Source: Actinoplanes campanulatus
Lineage (GTDB): Bacteria; Actinomycetota; Actinomycetes; Mycobacteriales; Micromonosporaceae
Assembly (NCBI RefSeq): GCF_014647795.1
Contig: NZ_BMPW01000008.1
Location: 62,001-126,000 of the forward strand
Direction of reading: 5' to 3'
DNA: 64,000 bases
Made by a program: the position numbers and the translations under genes. This document shows, one piece after another, positions 35,233 through 43,721 of this stretch; the stretch's first letter is position 1, and each line of letters begins with the position of its first letter. The notes beneath the pieces are model-generated. The model had not been told where the DNA came from and did no database searches. It saw nothing but the letters and a program-made list of their open reading frames with translations.

Positions 35233-37242
35233 GTGGGCGATTTTCAGCAGTTCGTGACGGATGTGACTACACGTCTGTCCGCGATGTCCAAGGGCGAGTT
35301 GTACGTCGTCGGCGACGGTCTCGACCGGGACTCGCTCTGGCTCACCTTTCTCGATTCCTTTCCCGCCGGCACCAATCCTCGGTTCCGTGAGCGGTCCGAG
35401 TACGACTGCTCGACCTGCCGCGGGTTCGTCAAGAACTTCGGTAACGTCGTCGAGATCCACAACGGACATGTCCGTACCGTCTGGTCCGGGGTTTCTGCAT
35501 TTGACCCGGTCTTCTCGGTCGTCGCCGCCGCAATGGACGAATTCGTCGGCTCGCTGCCGTTGTCCGGCGTTTTCCGGTCCGCCGAGGCGCAGTACGGGAC
35601 GAAGACGACCCGGACGCTGCGCGACGGCCAGGTCGAGGTGTGGCACCACCTGCACGGCCGGGTAGAGAAGCGGCACCACACCGGGGATGTCGGCGCGGCA
35701 CGGGGCGCCTTCGACGCCGCGGTGCAGGTGTTCCAGCGTGGCCTGGCCGAGCTGACCCAGCACGCTCTGGACACCGTCGTGGACCTCATCGACGACAACG
35801 CCCTCTACCGCGGCACGGAGCATCGCCGGGCGGTGACCGAGTTCCGGTCGCTGCGGAACCAGTGGACGCAGGCGGCCGACGGACGGGCCTTCATTTTCGC
35901 CAACGCCATGAACCCGGCGGCCCGGTTCCGCAACACGGTGATCGGCACCCTCGTCCAGGATCTCTCCGCGGGCGTCGACCTGGAGCAGGCGGTCCGGTCG
36001 TTCGAGGCGAAGGTGGCGCCGCAGAATTACCAGCGGCCCACGGCGTTGATCACTCCGGCCATGGTCAAGGCCGCCATGAAGACCATCGGCGAGCTGGGCA
36101 TCGAGGAGTCGCTGCAGCGACGCTTCGCCCGGCTGTCCGACGTGTCGGTCACCAACGTGCTGTGGGTCGACAACGACACGCAGTCGCGGATGAAGGACGG
36201 CATCGAAGGGTTGCTCATGCAGGCGGCCACCACCGGTTCGGCAGGTGCGCGCCTTCGGGACGCGAAGCCGGAGGAGATTCCCGTGATCGCCTTCATGAAG
36301 GACATCCTGCCCGGCGCCGCGTCCATCGACCTGTGGGTCGCCAACAGCCACGAACCGCACTTCGTCAGTCTCACCACCGGCCGGAACCCGGACGCCCCGC
36401 GACTGTTCACCTGGGACAACGATTTCGGCTGGTCCTACGGCGGCAACGTCACCGACTCGATCAAGGAGAAGGTCAAGCGGGCCGGCGGCAACGTCACCGG
36501 CAAGCTGCGGGTGAGCCTGTCCTGGTTCAACCACGACGACCTCGACCTGCACGTGTTCGAACCCAACGGCGACCACATCTGGTACCAGGAGAAGCGCAAC
36601 AAACTGGACGTCGACATGAACGCGAACGGGCCGTTCTCGCGCGAGCCGGTGGAGAACGTCACCTGGGCCGGCAAGATCGCCGACGGCGAGTACCGGATCG
36701 AGGTGAACCAGTTCCGCAAGCGGGACAGCGCCGGGGTCGGCTTCGTGATCGAGACCGAGAACAACGGAAAGATCGAGCATTACAGCCACGAGCGGGCGGT
36801 CGGCCAGAAGGAGACCGTCGAGGTGGGCCGGATGACGGTCGCCGGCGAGGTGATCACCGCTTTCCGGCCGGGTAAGGACATGCGGTCGGGCAGCGTCGGC
36901 AAGGATCTGTGGGGCATCACCACCGAACAGTTCGTGCCGGTGTCCACCGTCATGTACTCGCCGAACTACTTCGACGACAACGAGGTCGGCAACCGCCACT
37001 ACTTCTTCATGCTGAAAGGGTGCGTGAACGACCAGCCGGCCCGGGGGATCTACAACGAGTTCCTCCGCGGCGACCTGCACCCGCACCGCAAGGTGTTCGA
37101 GGTTCTCGGCGACCGCACCAAGTGCGAGCCGTCGGAGGATCAGCTGTCCGGCCTCGGCTTCAGCTCCACGGTCCGCAATTCAGTGGTCGCCAAGGTGACC
37201 ATGACCGGCGGGCGGCGCCGCCTCATCAGCATCCAGTTCTGA
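35233..37242 (+). CDS. Large conserved protein of a phage-like two-gene unit
   Basis: 669 residues. GTG at 35233 has AGGGGGA about 7 nt upstream and gives MGDFQQFVTDV; longer frames lack support. An N-terminal segment has SFPAGTNPRFRERSEYDCSTCRGF, with CSTC as a possible metal site. The middle has NTVIGTLVQDLS and APQNYQRPTALITP; the C-terminal third has LSWFNHDDLDLHVFEPNGD, a jelly-roll-like segment also seen in DUF2135-type proteins, and NRHYFFMLKGC. I recall this architecture mainly from large tailed phages and scattered bacterial genomes, with no known function. It is followed 31 bp later by its usual small partner. Confidence 0.75.
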   Translation: MGDFQQFVTDVTTRLSAMSKGELYVVGDGLDRDSLWLTFLDSFPAGTNPRFRERSEYDCSTCRGFVKNFGNVVEIHNGHVRTVWSGVSAFDPVFSVVAAAMDEFVGSLPLSGVFRSAEAQYGTKTTRTLRDGQVEVWHHLHGRVEKRHHTGDVGAARGAFDAAVQVFQRGLAELTQHALDTVVDLIDDNALYRGTEHRRAVTEFRSLRNQWTQAADGRAFIFANAMNPAARFRNTVIGTLVQDLSAGVDLEQAVRSFEAKVAPQNYQRPTALITPAMVKAAMKTIGELGIEESLQRRFARLSDVSVTNVLWVDNDTQSRMKDGIEGLLMQAATTGSAGARLRDAKPEEIPVIAFMKDILPGAASIDLWVANSHEPHFVSLTTGRNPDAPRLFTWDNDFGWSYGGNVTDSIKEKVKRAGGNVTGKLRVSLSWFNHDDLDLHVFEPNGDHIWYQEKRNKLDVDMNANGPFSREPVENVTWAGKIADGEYRIEVNQFRKRDSAGVGFVIETENNGKIEHYSHERAVGQKETVEVGRMTVAGEVITAFRPGKDMRSGSVGKDLWGITTEQFVPVSTVMYSPNYFDDNEVGNRHYFFMLKGCVNDQPARGIYNEFLRGDLHPHRKVFEVLGDRTKCEPSEDQLSGLGFSSTVRNSVVAKVTMTGGRRRLISIQF

Positions 37243-37273
37243 TTCCCTACCCGGACATCCGAGAGAGGCCACC

Positions 37274-37669
37274 GTGACCATTTTCGAAAAGGCCACGCGG
37301 GAGAAGTTCCGCTACCCGTCGGCCAAGGGCCTGCTGACCACGGAACAGCTGTGGGAGCTTCCACTGACCGCCAAGTCCGGGTTCAGCCTCGATGACGTGG
37401 CCAAGGCCGTGAACGCCGAACTCAAGGCCATCGACACCGAGTCGTTCGTGGCCACCGAGACCAATCCGGCCAAGGCAACCCTGGAGACCAAGTTGGAGGT
37501 CGTCAAGCACGTCATCGCCGTACGCCTCGCGGAGGAGCAGGCGGCGAAGGCAGCGGCGGCCAAGAAGCTGGAGAAGGAAAAGCTGTTGGCAGTCCTGGGG
37601 CGCAAGCAGGACGCGGTCCTGGAGAACCTGACCGAGGCAGAGCTGCTGGCCCGGATCAACAACCTGTAG
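37274..37669 (+). CDS. Small partner protein with coiled coil
   Basis: 131 residues from GTG at 37274, with GAGAGAGG 5 nt upstream. The N-terminal half (REKFRYPSAKGLLTTEQLWE) is globular; residues about 85-115 form a Lys/Glu/Ala coiled coil (LAEEQAAKAAAAKKLEKEKL). The C-terminus (LTEAELLARINNL) is amphipathic. It is paired with the 669-residue protein upstream, probably in one transcript; a complex between the two is likely but untested. Confidence 0.75.
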   Translation: MTIFEKATREKFRYPSAKGLLTTEQLWELPLTAKSGFSLDDVAKAVNAELKAIDTESFVATETNPAKATLETKLEVVKHVIAVRLAEEQAAKAAAAKKLEKEKLLAVLGRKQDAVLENLTEAELLARINNL

Positions 37670-37675
37670 TTGTCG

Positions 37676-38536
37676 TCATGGGGTTCCGATGAAGGCCTCC
37701 CGATGACGCTGTGCCCAGTCCCGGAAGGTCGCAGGGGGGCGTGCCAGCACCGTCGCTACATCCTCGGTGAGGATGCGGTTGTGCCCGGCACGCGCCCAGG
37801 CGGTCCCGATGACGGTGGCCTCCACGGCCGCCGGGGGCATCCCTGAGGAAAGGAGCTGTTGGGATGCGCTGGTCGAGGGGACGTCGACGCTGACGACGGG
37901 GCGGCCGATGACCTCGGCTAGTTGACGCGCCTGATCGGGAACGCTGAGCAGCTCCGGACCGGTGAGCGTGTAGGTCTTGCCGGCATGCGCGGGATCAGTG
38001 AGGGCGGCGACCGCGACCGCGGCGATGTCGCGCGGATCGATGACGCCCTGCGCGCCGTCGCCTGTCATATTGGATACGGGTTGTCCAGCGCGGATGGCGC
38101 CCGACCAGTGGAGGCAGTTCGAGGCGAAGGCCGACGGCCGCAGAACCGTCCACGACAGGTCACTGGTGCGGACGGCGTCCTCAGCCGTCTGGTGCCAGGC
38201 GCCGACGGTTGCGCTGCCGAATCGTTCGCCGGTGCCGATCGCGGAGAGTTTCACCACCGAGCCGACCCGCGCCGCCCGAGCTTCCGTCAGCAACGCCAGG
38301 TCATGATCTGGCGTAGGTGTAGCCGGAGCGGTCAGCAGGAACACGGCGCGTACGTCGGCCACCGCCCGGCGCAGAGAGGCAGGGTCTTCGAAGTCGGCCT
38401 GCACCACATCGACGCCCGGCGGCATGGCGTGGCCGGGCCGGGCCCTGGTCATCGCGCGAACGGGCTGCCCGCTCTGCCGCAGAAGCTGCACAACGTGGCG
38501 GCCGATGGTTCCGGAGGCACCGGTAACGAGGATCAT
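37676..38536 (-). CDS. NmrA-family NAD(P)-binding protein
   Basis: 286 residues; ATG at 38536 gives MILVTGASGTIGRHVVQLL with the GxxGxxG dinucleotide motif right at the N-terminus. GTG at 38545 is an alternative. DVVQADFEDPASLRRAVADV and the C-terminal segments fit atypical SDRs of the NmrA/quinone oxidoreductase-2 type, which act as redox sensors or reductases without the Tyr-Lys pair. It is divergent from an AraC-type regulator that probably controls it. Confidence 0.88.
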   Translation of the reverse strand: MILVTGASGTIGRHVVQLLRQSGQPVRAMTRARPGHAMPPGVDVVQADFEDPASLRRAVADVRAVFLLTAPATPTPDHDLALLTEARAARVGSVVKLSAIGTGERFGSATVGAWHQTAEDAVRTSDLSWTVLRPSAFASNCLHWSGAIRAGQPVSNMTGDGAQGVIDPRDIAAVAVAALTDPAHAGKTYTLTGPELLSVPDQARQLAEVIGRPVVSVDVPSTSASQQLLSSGMPPAAVEATVIGTAWARAGHNRILTEDVATVLARPPATFRDWAQRHREAFIGTP

Positions 38537-38640
38537 GGGTGTCACCGTTGCAGGACCACCGTGGCCAGGCCTAGGAACTTTCGGCACAGCCCGATGTGGG
38601 CACCCATGTTCTCCCGCACCACGAAGTACGGTGCTGAACT

Positions 38641-39468
38641 GTGCAGCGCGACAGATTGATCACCCCGGAGATGGCCCACCTGCTGCGGCCATGGTTCTCC
38701 GGTGTCACTGTGGGAGCGCAACCTGTCATCCACGATGCGCCGGCCGTACTGGAACAGCCCGACCATGCCGCCACACTGACGTGGCGGGTCGGCTCCGACG
38801 ACCCGCATGACATCGTGATCATGGGACCCCGGACTCAAGCCAGGTACCATCTCGGGCGGCCCGGCCGGGACTGCCTACAACTACGTTTCCGGCCAGGACG
38901 GGCTGCCGACTTCCTCGGCCTTCCCCTGCGCGACCTTGCCGACCGGGCCGTTGCCGCCGCCGATCTGGACAGTAGGTCGTTGACAGCGTTCGTCCAGGCG
39001 ATCGCCGACAGCGGTCCACTGGTCGCCTCGCAGTCGCACGCGGCACGACTGCGATCGCTGACCGCGGCGTTGCCGGATGCCCCGTCGGCCCATGGCGACC
39101 GCGCCGCTCTCCGCCGGCACATCGTCGCCGAGGCGACGGCGCTGCTGTCCATCGGCGACGGTTCGTCACGCGAGTCCGTCCATCGCGTCGCCCGGCGCCT
39201 CAATGTGAGCGAGCGACATCTTCGTACGGTGTTCGCCGATGGAGTCGGCCTGACGCCCAGCCAGTTCGTGCGCCTCGACCGCGTTCGGGCGGTGCTCGCC
39301 CGTATCCAGCAGAGGCTGCCGGAGGTGTCGGCCCGAGCGGGTTACTACGACCAGTCGCACATGACCGCCGAATTCCACCGCGTCATGGGCACGACCCCGT
39401 ACGCCTTCACCACGCGACGCTGGCCCGTCACCGAGGCGTGCACGGCGAACACCGTGGACACCGGATGA
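38641..39468 (+). CDS. AraC-family transcriptional regulator
   Basis: 275 residues from GTG at 38641, with TACGGT 8 nt upstream (possible leaderless start). The N-terminal domain resembles the DUF6597-like sensor (WFSGVTVGAQPVIHDAPA). The C-terminal double helix-turn-helix is clear: ESVHRVARRLNVSERHLRTV, FADGVGLTPSQFVRLDRV and AGYYDQSHMTAEFHRVMGTT. It likely regulates the divergent NmrA gene. Confidence 0.9.
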   Translation: MQRDRLITPEMAHLLRPWFSGVTVGAQPVIHDAPAVLEQPDHAATLTWRVGSDDPHDIVIMGPRTQARYHLGRPGRDCLQLRFRPGRAADFLGLPLRDLADRAVAAADLDSRSLTAFVQAIADSGPLVASQSHAARLRSLTAALPDAPSAHGDRAALRRHIVAEATALLSIGDGSSRESVHRVARRLNVSERHLRTVFADGVGLTPSQFVRLDRVRAVLARIQQRLPEVSARAGYYDQSHMTAEFHRVMGTTPYAFTTRRWPVTEACTANTVDTG

Positions 39469-39506
39469 GAGATCGGCCCCGGCGGCGAGGCGCAGGGCCG
39501 ATCTCT
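39468..39506 (+). terminator. Hairpin terminator
   Basis: A perfect 12-bp inverted repeat (AGAGATCGGCCC and its complement) with a 15-nt loop starts on the last base of the AraC stop codon. The remaining DNA up to 39678 shows nothing else. Confidence 0.7.
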
Positions 39507-39678
39507 GTGGCTGGCCGGCCAAGGATTCTGCGCTCCTCGACCCCCGTGACCAGCGCCGCCCATCCCTGGGAAGATCCGGCGCTGTCGAGCATCCGCCTCG
39601 ACGAGGTGGCGTGGGCGGAGTCTGGACGAATTTGGACGCGAGGGTGACGCGACGCACGGCGAGCGGCCGATGTCAGGG

Positions 39679-42267
39679 TCAGCTCTGCTCGGGTGCGTCG
39701 AGTTCGGCCAGGTGAACGCGGATCTGGTCAGCCTCGGGCAGTCCGAGGTCGACGTAGTGGGTGAGGGCCTGCCGGTACTCGTCGCGGGCCCGCCCGGGGT
39801 CGGCGAGGGCCCGGTGGACGTCGCCGAGACCGGCGTGGGCACGGGCCTGCTGATGACGGTTGCCGGTGACGCTGGCGATGGCGAAGGCGGCAGTGTGGTG
39901 GGTCAGTGCGTCAGCGGTCCGTCCGGCGGCGCGGGACACCTCGCCGAGCCCGTTGCACACCCATGCCTCGTTGTCCTGGTTGCCGGTCTCCTGGAAGACG
40001 GTCAGTGCCTGCTGGTAGTACTCGGTGGCCTCGGCGAGCCGGTCGAGGCGGGTGTGCAGTGAGCCGAGGCTCTCCAGCGCGCCGGCTTCGGAGGTGCGGT
40101 CGCCGATCTGCCGGTACAGCCGCATTGCCTGCTCGAGGTGGTCGCCGGCCGGCTCGTACCGGCCCATGCGAACGGCGAGTTCGCCGAGGCCGTGCAGCGC
40201 CAGGGCTTCACCGCGCGGGTTGCCGGTCTCGCGGGACACGGTCAGCGACTGACGGTAGTAGTCGGTGGCCTCGTCGAGGCGGCCCGCCCGTTCCATGACG
40301 GCGCCGAGCCCGCCCAGCGTGGTGGCCTCTCCGATGCGGTCGCCGTTGCGCCGGTCGAGTTCCAGGGCCTGCTGCTTGTATTCGATGGCATCCGGGTATC
40401 GGCCGGCCCGTTCCGCGATGAGGCCGATGTTGAAGAGAGCCCGGGCCTGCCCAGCCGTGTCGGCGGTCTGGCGGAACAGCTCGAGAGCCTGCCGGAGGTG
40501 GTCGTCGGCCGCGTCGGGCCGGCCCAGCCGCAGGTGGGCGATGGCAAGACCGCTCAGGGCGTGGGCCTGCCCCTTCAGGTCACCGCTGCCGCGGGCGGCG
40601 CGGTGGGCGTGGCCGTGCATGGTCAGGGCGTCGTTGTGGTGGCCGCCTTGAAGGTAGCGGGACAGGGTGCGGGCCAGCCGGGTGGTGTGGTCCGGCCACC
40701 CGTGCGTAGCGGTGTGGTTGGCGACGGCGACCAGGGTGGGCCGTTCGGTGTCCAGCCAGTCGAGCGCGTCCGGGCGATCGGCCAGGGGCGGGACGGGGGT
40801 GCCGGCCGGGGAGACGTGCGGTCGGACGTTCGCCTCGCCGGGCAGCAGGATCTCCATCGCGGCCGCGGTGGTGGCCAGGTAGTAGTCGTACAGGCGGGTG
40901 AGGGCGGCGCGGCGTGCGGGTGGGGAGTCGTGGTCGTGGGCGCGCGCGGTGGCGTAGGCGCGGACCAGGTCGTGGAGGACGTACCGGCCGGCCGTGGCCT
41001 GCTGGATGAGGTGATCACGGAACAGGGCGCCCAGGCAGGCTTCGGCGGTGTCGAGGGCGGTGTCGGTGAGGGCGGCTGCCGCGTACGCGTCGAAGTCCTG
41101 GCCGGGGTGCAGGGCGACCAGGCGGAGCAGACGCTGCTGGTCGGTGGGGAGGTGCCGGTAGGACAGGTCGAGAGCCAGTTCGACGCCGGCCTCGAGGCGC
41201 CGGTCATGGTGGCGCTCGTCGAGCCGATCGGCGTGGTCGGTCAGTGTCCAGCCCGCGGTGTTGCGGATGTGGCCGGCGATGAGGCCCAGTGCCAAAGGTA
41301 GGTAGCCGCAGCGTCGCGCGATCCGGGCGATCGCATCCGGATTCGGGCCTACGGGCAGCCCGGACACGGCGGCGGCAAGGAAGGCCGTCGCCTCGTCCGG
41401 GTCGAAGACGTCGACGGTGAGCTGGGCGGTGGGCTGCAGCTCGGCGAGGCTGCGCCGGCTGGTGACCAGGGTGACGCAGCCCGACACGTCGGGCAGGAGC
41501 GGACCGACCTGTTCGGCGGTGGCGGCGTTGTCGAGCACGATCAGGGCCCGGGTGCCGGCGAGACGGTTGCGGTAGGCGGCGGCGCGGGCGGCCAGCTGGT
41601 GGGGTATCTGATGGCCGGGCATGCCGAGCAGCCGCAGGAATCCGTCGAGGACAGCCGCCGGGTCGGCCGGCGGCTGGGTGGGGTCGGGGTGGAAGCCGCG
41701 CAGATTGACGAACAGGACCCGGTCGAACTGTTCCTCCCGGAGGAGCAGGTGTCCGGCGTGGACGGCCAGCTGGGTCTTGCCGACCCCGGCCATGCCCTCG
41801 ATCGCCGAGATCACTACCGCGCTGCCGGCCCGGGAGGCTTGCCGGACGGCGTCGCTCAGCCGGTTCAGCTCGCCGGTCCGGCCGGTGAATTCCACCAGAT
41901 CCCGCGGCAGGGTGTCCTGGACCCGTACCTGGGAGACCGCCTCGACCTCTCCGCCGATGACGCGCAGGGCCTGCCGCCATTGCGTCACGTACCCGGTATC
42001 GTCGCGTAGGGCCTGGACCACGGCGACGACCAGGTCGGTGTTCAGCCGTCGCCGGCCGGACTGAAAGCAGTTCGCCACCGTCGACCGTCGCGCCAGCTCG
42101 CCGGCCGGCCGGCCCTGCGCGGTCCAGGCCGCGTTGACCCGCTCCTTGATCGTCTCGTACGAGGGGTCGCCGGCCCAGACCTTCAGCAGGCGTAACCGTT
42201 CGACGAGGTCGTCGACGGTGTCGGCCTCGGCAGGATCGGGCGGCGCGGCGAAGGTGTCCCGCGGCAT
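39679..42267 (-). CDS. STAND (NB-ARC) regulator with TPR repeats
   Basis: 862 residues, ATG at 42267 with GGAGG 4 nt upstream. An N-terminal helical domain (about 15-95) resembles the HTH-like domain of actinobacterial NB-ARC proteins (WAGDPSYETIKERVNAAW). NB-ARC follows, with Walker A GMAGVGKTQLAVHAG (about 159) and ALIVLDNAATAEQV as Walker B. A winged-helix region (LPTDQQRLLRLVALHPGQDF) links to seven or so TPRs with A...LGL......GR..EA...Y.QAL. STAND ATPases are signal-gated switches. The target is unknown; the divergent MFS gene at 42431 is a candidate. Confidence 0.88.
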   Translation of the reverse strand: MPRDTFAAPPDPAEADTVDDLVERLRLLKVWAGDPSYETIKERVNAAWTAQGRPAGELARRSTVANCFQSGRRRLNTDLVVAVVQALRDDTGYVTQWRQALRVIGGEVEAVSQVRVQDTLPRDLVEFTGRTGELNRLSDAVRQASRAGSAVVISAIEGMAGVGKTQLAVHAGHLLLREEQFDRVLFVNLRGFHPDPTQPPADPAAVLDGFLRLLGMPGHQIPHQLAARAAAYRNRLAGTRALIVLDNAATAEQVGPLLPDVSGCVTLVTSRRSLAELQPTAQLTVDVFDPDEATAFLAAAVSGLPVGPNPDAIARIARRCGYLPLALGLIAGHIRNTAGWTLTDHADRLDERHHDRRLEAGVELALDLSYRHLPTDQQRLLRLVALHPGQDFDAYAAAALTDTALDTAEACLGALFRDHLIQQATAGRYVLHDLVRAYATARAHDHDSPPARRAALTRLYDYYLATTAAAMEILLPGEANVRPHVSPAGTPVPPLADRPDALDWLDTERPTLVAVANHTATHGWPDHTTRLARTLSRYLQGGHHNDALTMHGHAHRAARGSGDLKGQAHALSGLAIAHLRLGRPDAADDHLRQALELFRQTADTAGQARALFNIGLIAERAGRYPDAIEYKQQALELDRRNGDRIGEATTLGGLGAVMERAGRLDEATDYYRQSLTVSRETGNPRGEALALHGLGELAVRMGRYEPAGDHLEQAMRLYRQIGDRTSEAGALESLGSLHTRLDRLAEATEYYQQALTVFQETGNQDNEAWVCNGLGEVSRAAGRTADALTHHTAAFAIASVTGNRHQQARAHAGLGDVHRALADPGRARDEYRQALTHYVDLGLPEADQIRVHLAELDAPEQS

Positions 42268-42430
42268 GGCACCTCCATGGAGATCGTTCTCGACGTCGTA
42301 GCGGGTTCGAGGCTAGTACGCCGGCCAAGGACCGTGATCACGGATCAGCCCGGATGAGGCGACCTCATCCGGCACCGCTGGGCGCCAGGCTTCTTGACCG
42401 AGTGGATCATCGCGTAAGAGGCTCACTCGG

Positions 42431-43594
42431 ATGAAACGTGTCATGCCTGCCTTGACCGGGACGGCGGCGACTGCCGCCACCATCTTCCTGGTGGCGCTCT
42501 GTCTGCGGCCCGCGATCACCGCGGTCGGGCCGTTGTTGCCGCAGATCAGTACGGACGTCGGGCTCGGCGAGGCGGCGCAGGGACTGTTGGGGGCGCTGCC
42601 GTTGCTGGCGTTCGCGTTCGTGTCGCCGCAGGTGCACCGGATGGCCGGGCGGCTCGGGATGGCGCGGGCGATACTCGCGGCGCTGCTGGTGCTGGCGGTG
42701 GGGACGCTGGTGCGGTCCTACACCGGGCATGCGGGGCTGTGGGTGGGCACGATGGTGATCGGGTGTGCGATCGCGGTCGGGAACGTGCTGGTTCCGGCCA
42801 TCGTGAAACGTGACTACGCGTCGAATGTGTCACGGGCGACCGGGTTCTATACGGCATTCATCACGATCGGGGCGTCGGCGGCTTCGGCGGTCGCGGTGCC
42901 GATCGCGGACGCCGTGGACTGGCGATTGTCGCTTGCCGTGTGGGGCGGGCTGGCGCTGGCCGTGGCGGCGCTGTGGCTGCCCCGGGCGCGGATCTCTCCC
43001 GTTCCTGAGGTGGTCGCGGTCACGGGTTCGGTGGCGGTGTGGCGGCAGCCTCGGGCCTGGATGATCACCGCGTTCATGGGTCTGCAGTCGACGTGCTTCT
43101 ACGTGTTGGTGACATGGCTGCCGACGATCGAGATCGCGGCCGGGTTCCCGGAGCGGGTCGCGGGGTTGCACCTGTTCCTGTTCCAGGGGATGGGGATCCT
43201 GGGAGGGCTGGCGATTCCGCTGCTGCTGCGTGATCCCGGGACCCGTCGGCTGGGTGCGGTCGTGGCGAGCCTCCCGGTGATCGTCGCGATGCTGGGGCTG
43301 CTGGCCGCGCCGGGGCTCGCCGTCGTGTGGGCGGGCATCGCCGGGCTGGGGCAGGGCGCCGCGCTGGTGACGGCGTTGACGCTGATCAGCCTGGGTGGGC
43401 GGACCGCGGCGGAGACCACCCGGCTGTCCGGGATGGCGCAGTCGCTCGGGTATCTGCTCGCGGCGGCGGGGCCGGTGGCGGCCGGGGTCCTCGCCGAGCG
43501 GACCGACGCATGGGACGCGACGTTGGTCATGATCGTGGGGTTGGGCGTGTTGCAGGTCGGGGCGGGGCTCATGGGAGCCCGGTCCCGATCCTGA
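42431..43594 (+). CDS. MFS transporter, CynX/NimT type
   Basis: 387 residues with about 12 transmembrane helices. The N-terminus LVALCLRPAITAVGPLLPQI carries the conserved RP of the CynX/NimT subfamily (cyanate or 2-nitroimidazole-type exporters). The loop between helices 2 and 3 is PQVHRMAGRLGMARA. It ends 38 bp before a 17-bp tandem repeat. The substrate cannot be predicted. Confidence 0.88.
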   Translation: MKRVMPALTGTAATAATIFLVALCLRPAITAVGPLLPQISTDVGLGEAAQGLLGALPLLAFAFVSPQVHRMAGRLGMARAILAALLVLAVGTLVRSYTGHAGLWVGTMVIGCAIAVGNVLVPAIVKRDYASNVSRATGFYTAFITIGASAASAVAVPIADAVDWRLSLAVWGGLALAVAALWLPRARISPVPEVVAVTGSVAVWRQPRAWMITAFMGLQSTCFYVLVTWLPTIEIAAGFPERVAGLHLFLFQGMGILGGLAIPLLLRDPGTRRLGAVVASLPVIVAMLGLLAAPGLAVVWAGIAGLGQGAALVTALTLISLGGRTAAETTRLSGMAQSLGYLLAAAGPVAAGVLAERTDAWDATLVMIVGLGVLQVGAGLMGARSRS

Positions 43595-43632
43595 GGGCGG
43601 GAACGGGGCAGATCCTGGGAGCGGGCCCGGGC

Positions 43633-43700
43633 GTAATGGAGATCTGGGCGTAATGGAGATCTGGGCGTAATGGAGATCTGGGTGTGATGGAGATCTGGGC
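43633..43700. repeat. 17-bp tandem repeat, four copies
   Basis: GTAATGGAGATCTGGGC is repeated at 43633, 43650, 43667 and 43684; copies three and four each differ by one base. It fills most of the gap between the MFS and alcohol dehydrogenase genes and ends 8 bp before the -10 box of the latter. Confidence 0.95.
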
Positions 43701-43708
43701 GGGGGTCC

Positions 43709-43714
43709 TAGGAT
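43709..43714 (+). promoter_or_regulatory. -10 box for a leaderless transcript
   Basis: TAGGAT lies 7 nt upstream of the ATG at 43722. The tandem repeat just upstream occupies the -35 region. Confidence 0.55.
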
Positions 43715-43721
43715 CCTGATC

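Noticed and set aside
35233-37669. Remnant of a prophage
   Set aside because: No integrase, terminase, capsid, tail or attachment site is visible around the pair, and base composition is like the neighbours.
43633-43700. Short CRISPR array
   Set aside because: The 17-bp units are directly adjacent without spacers and no cas gene is near; it is a plain tandem repeat.
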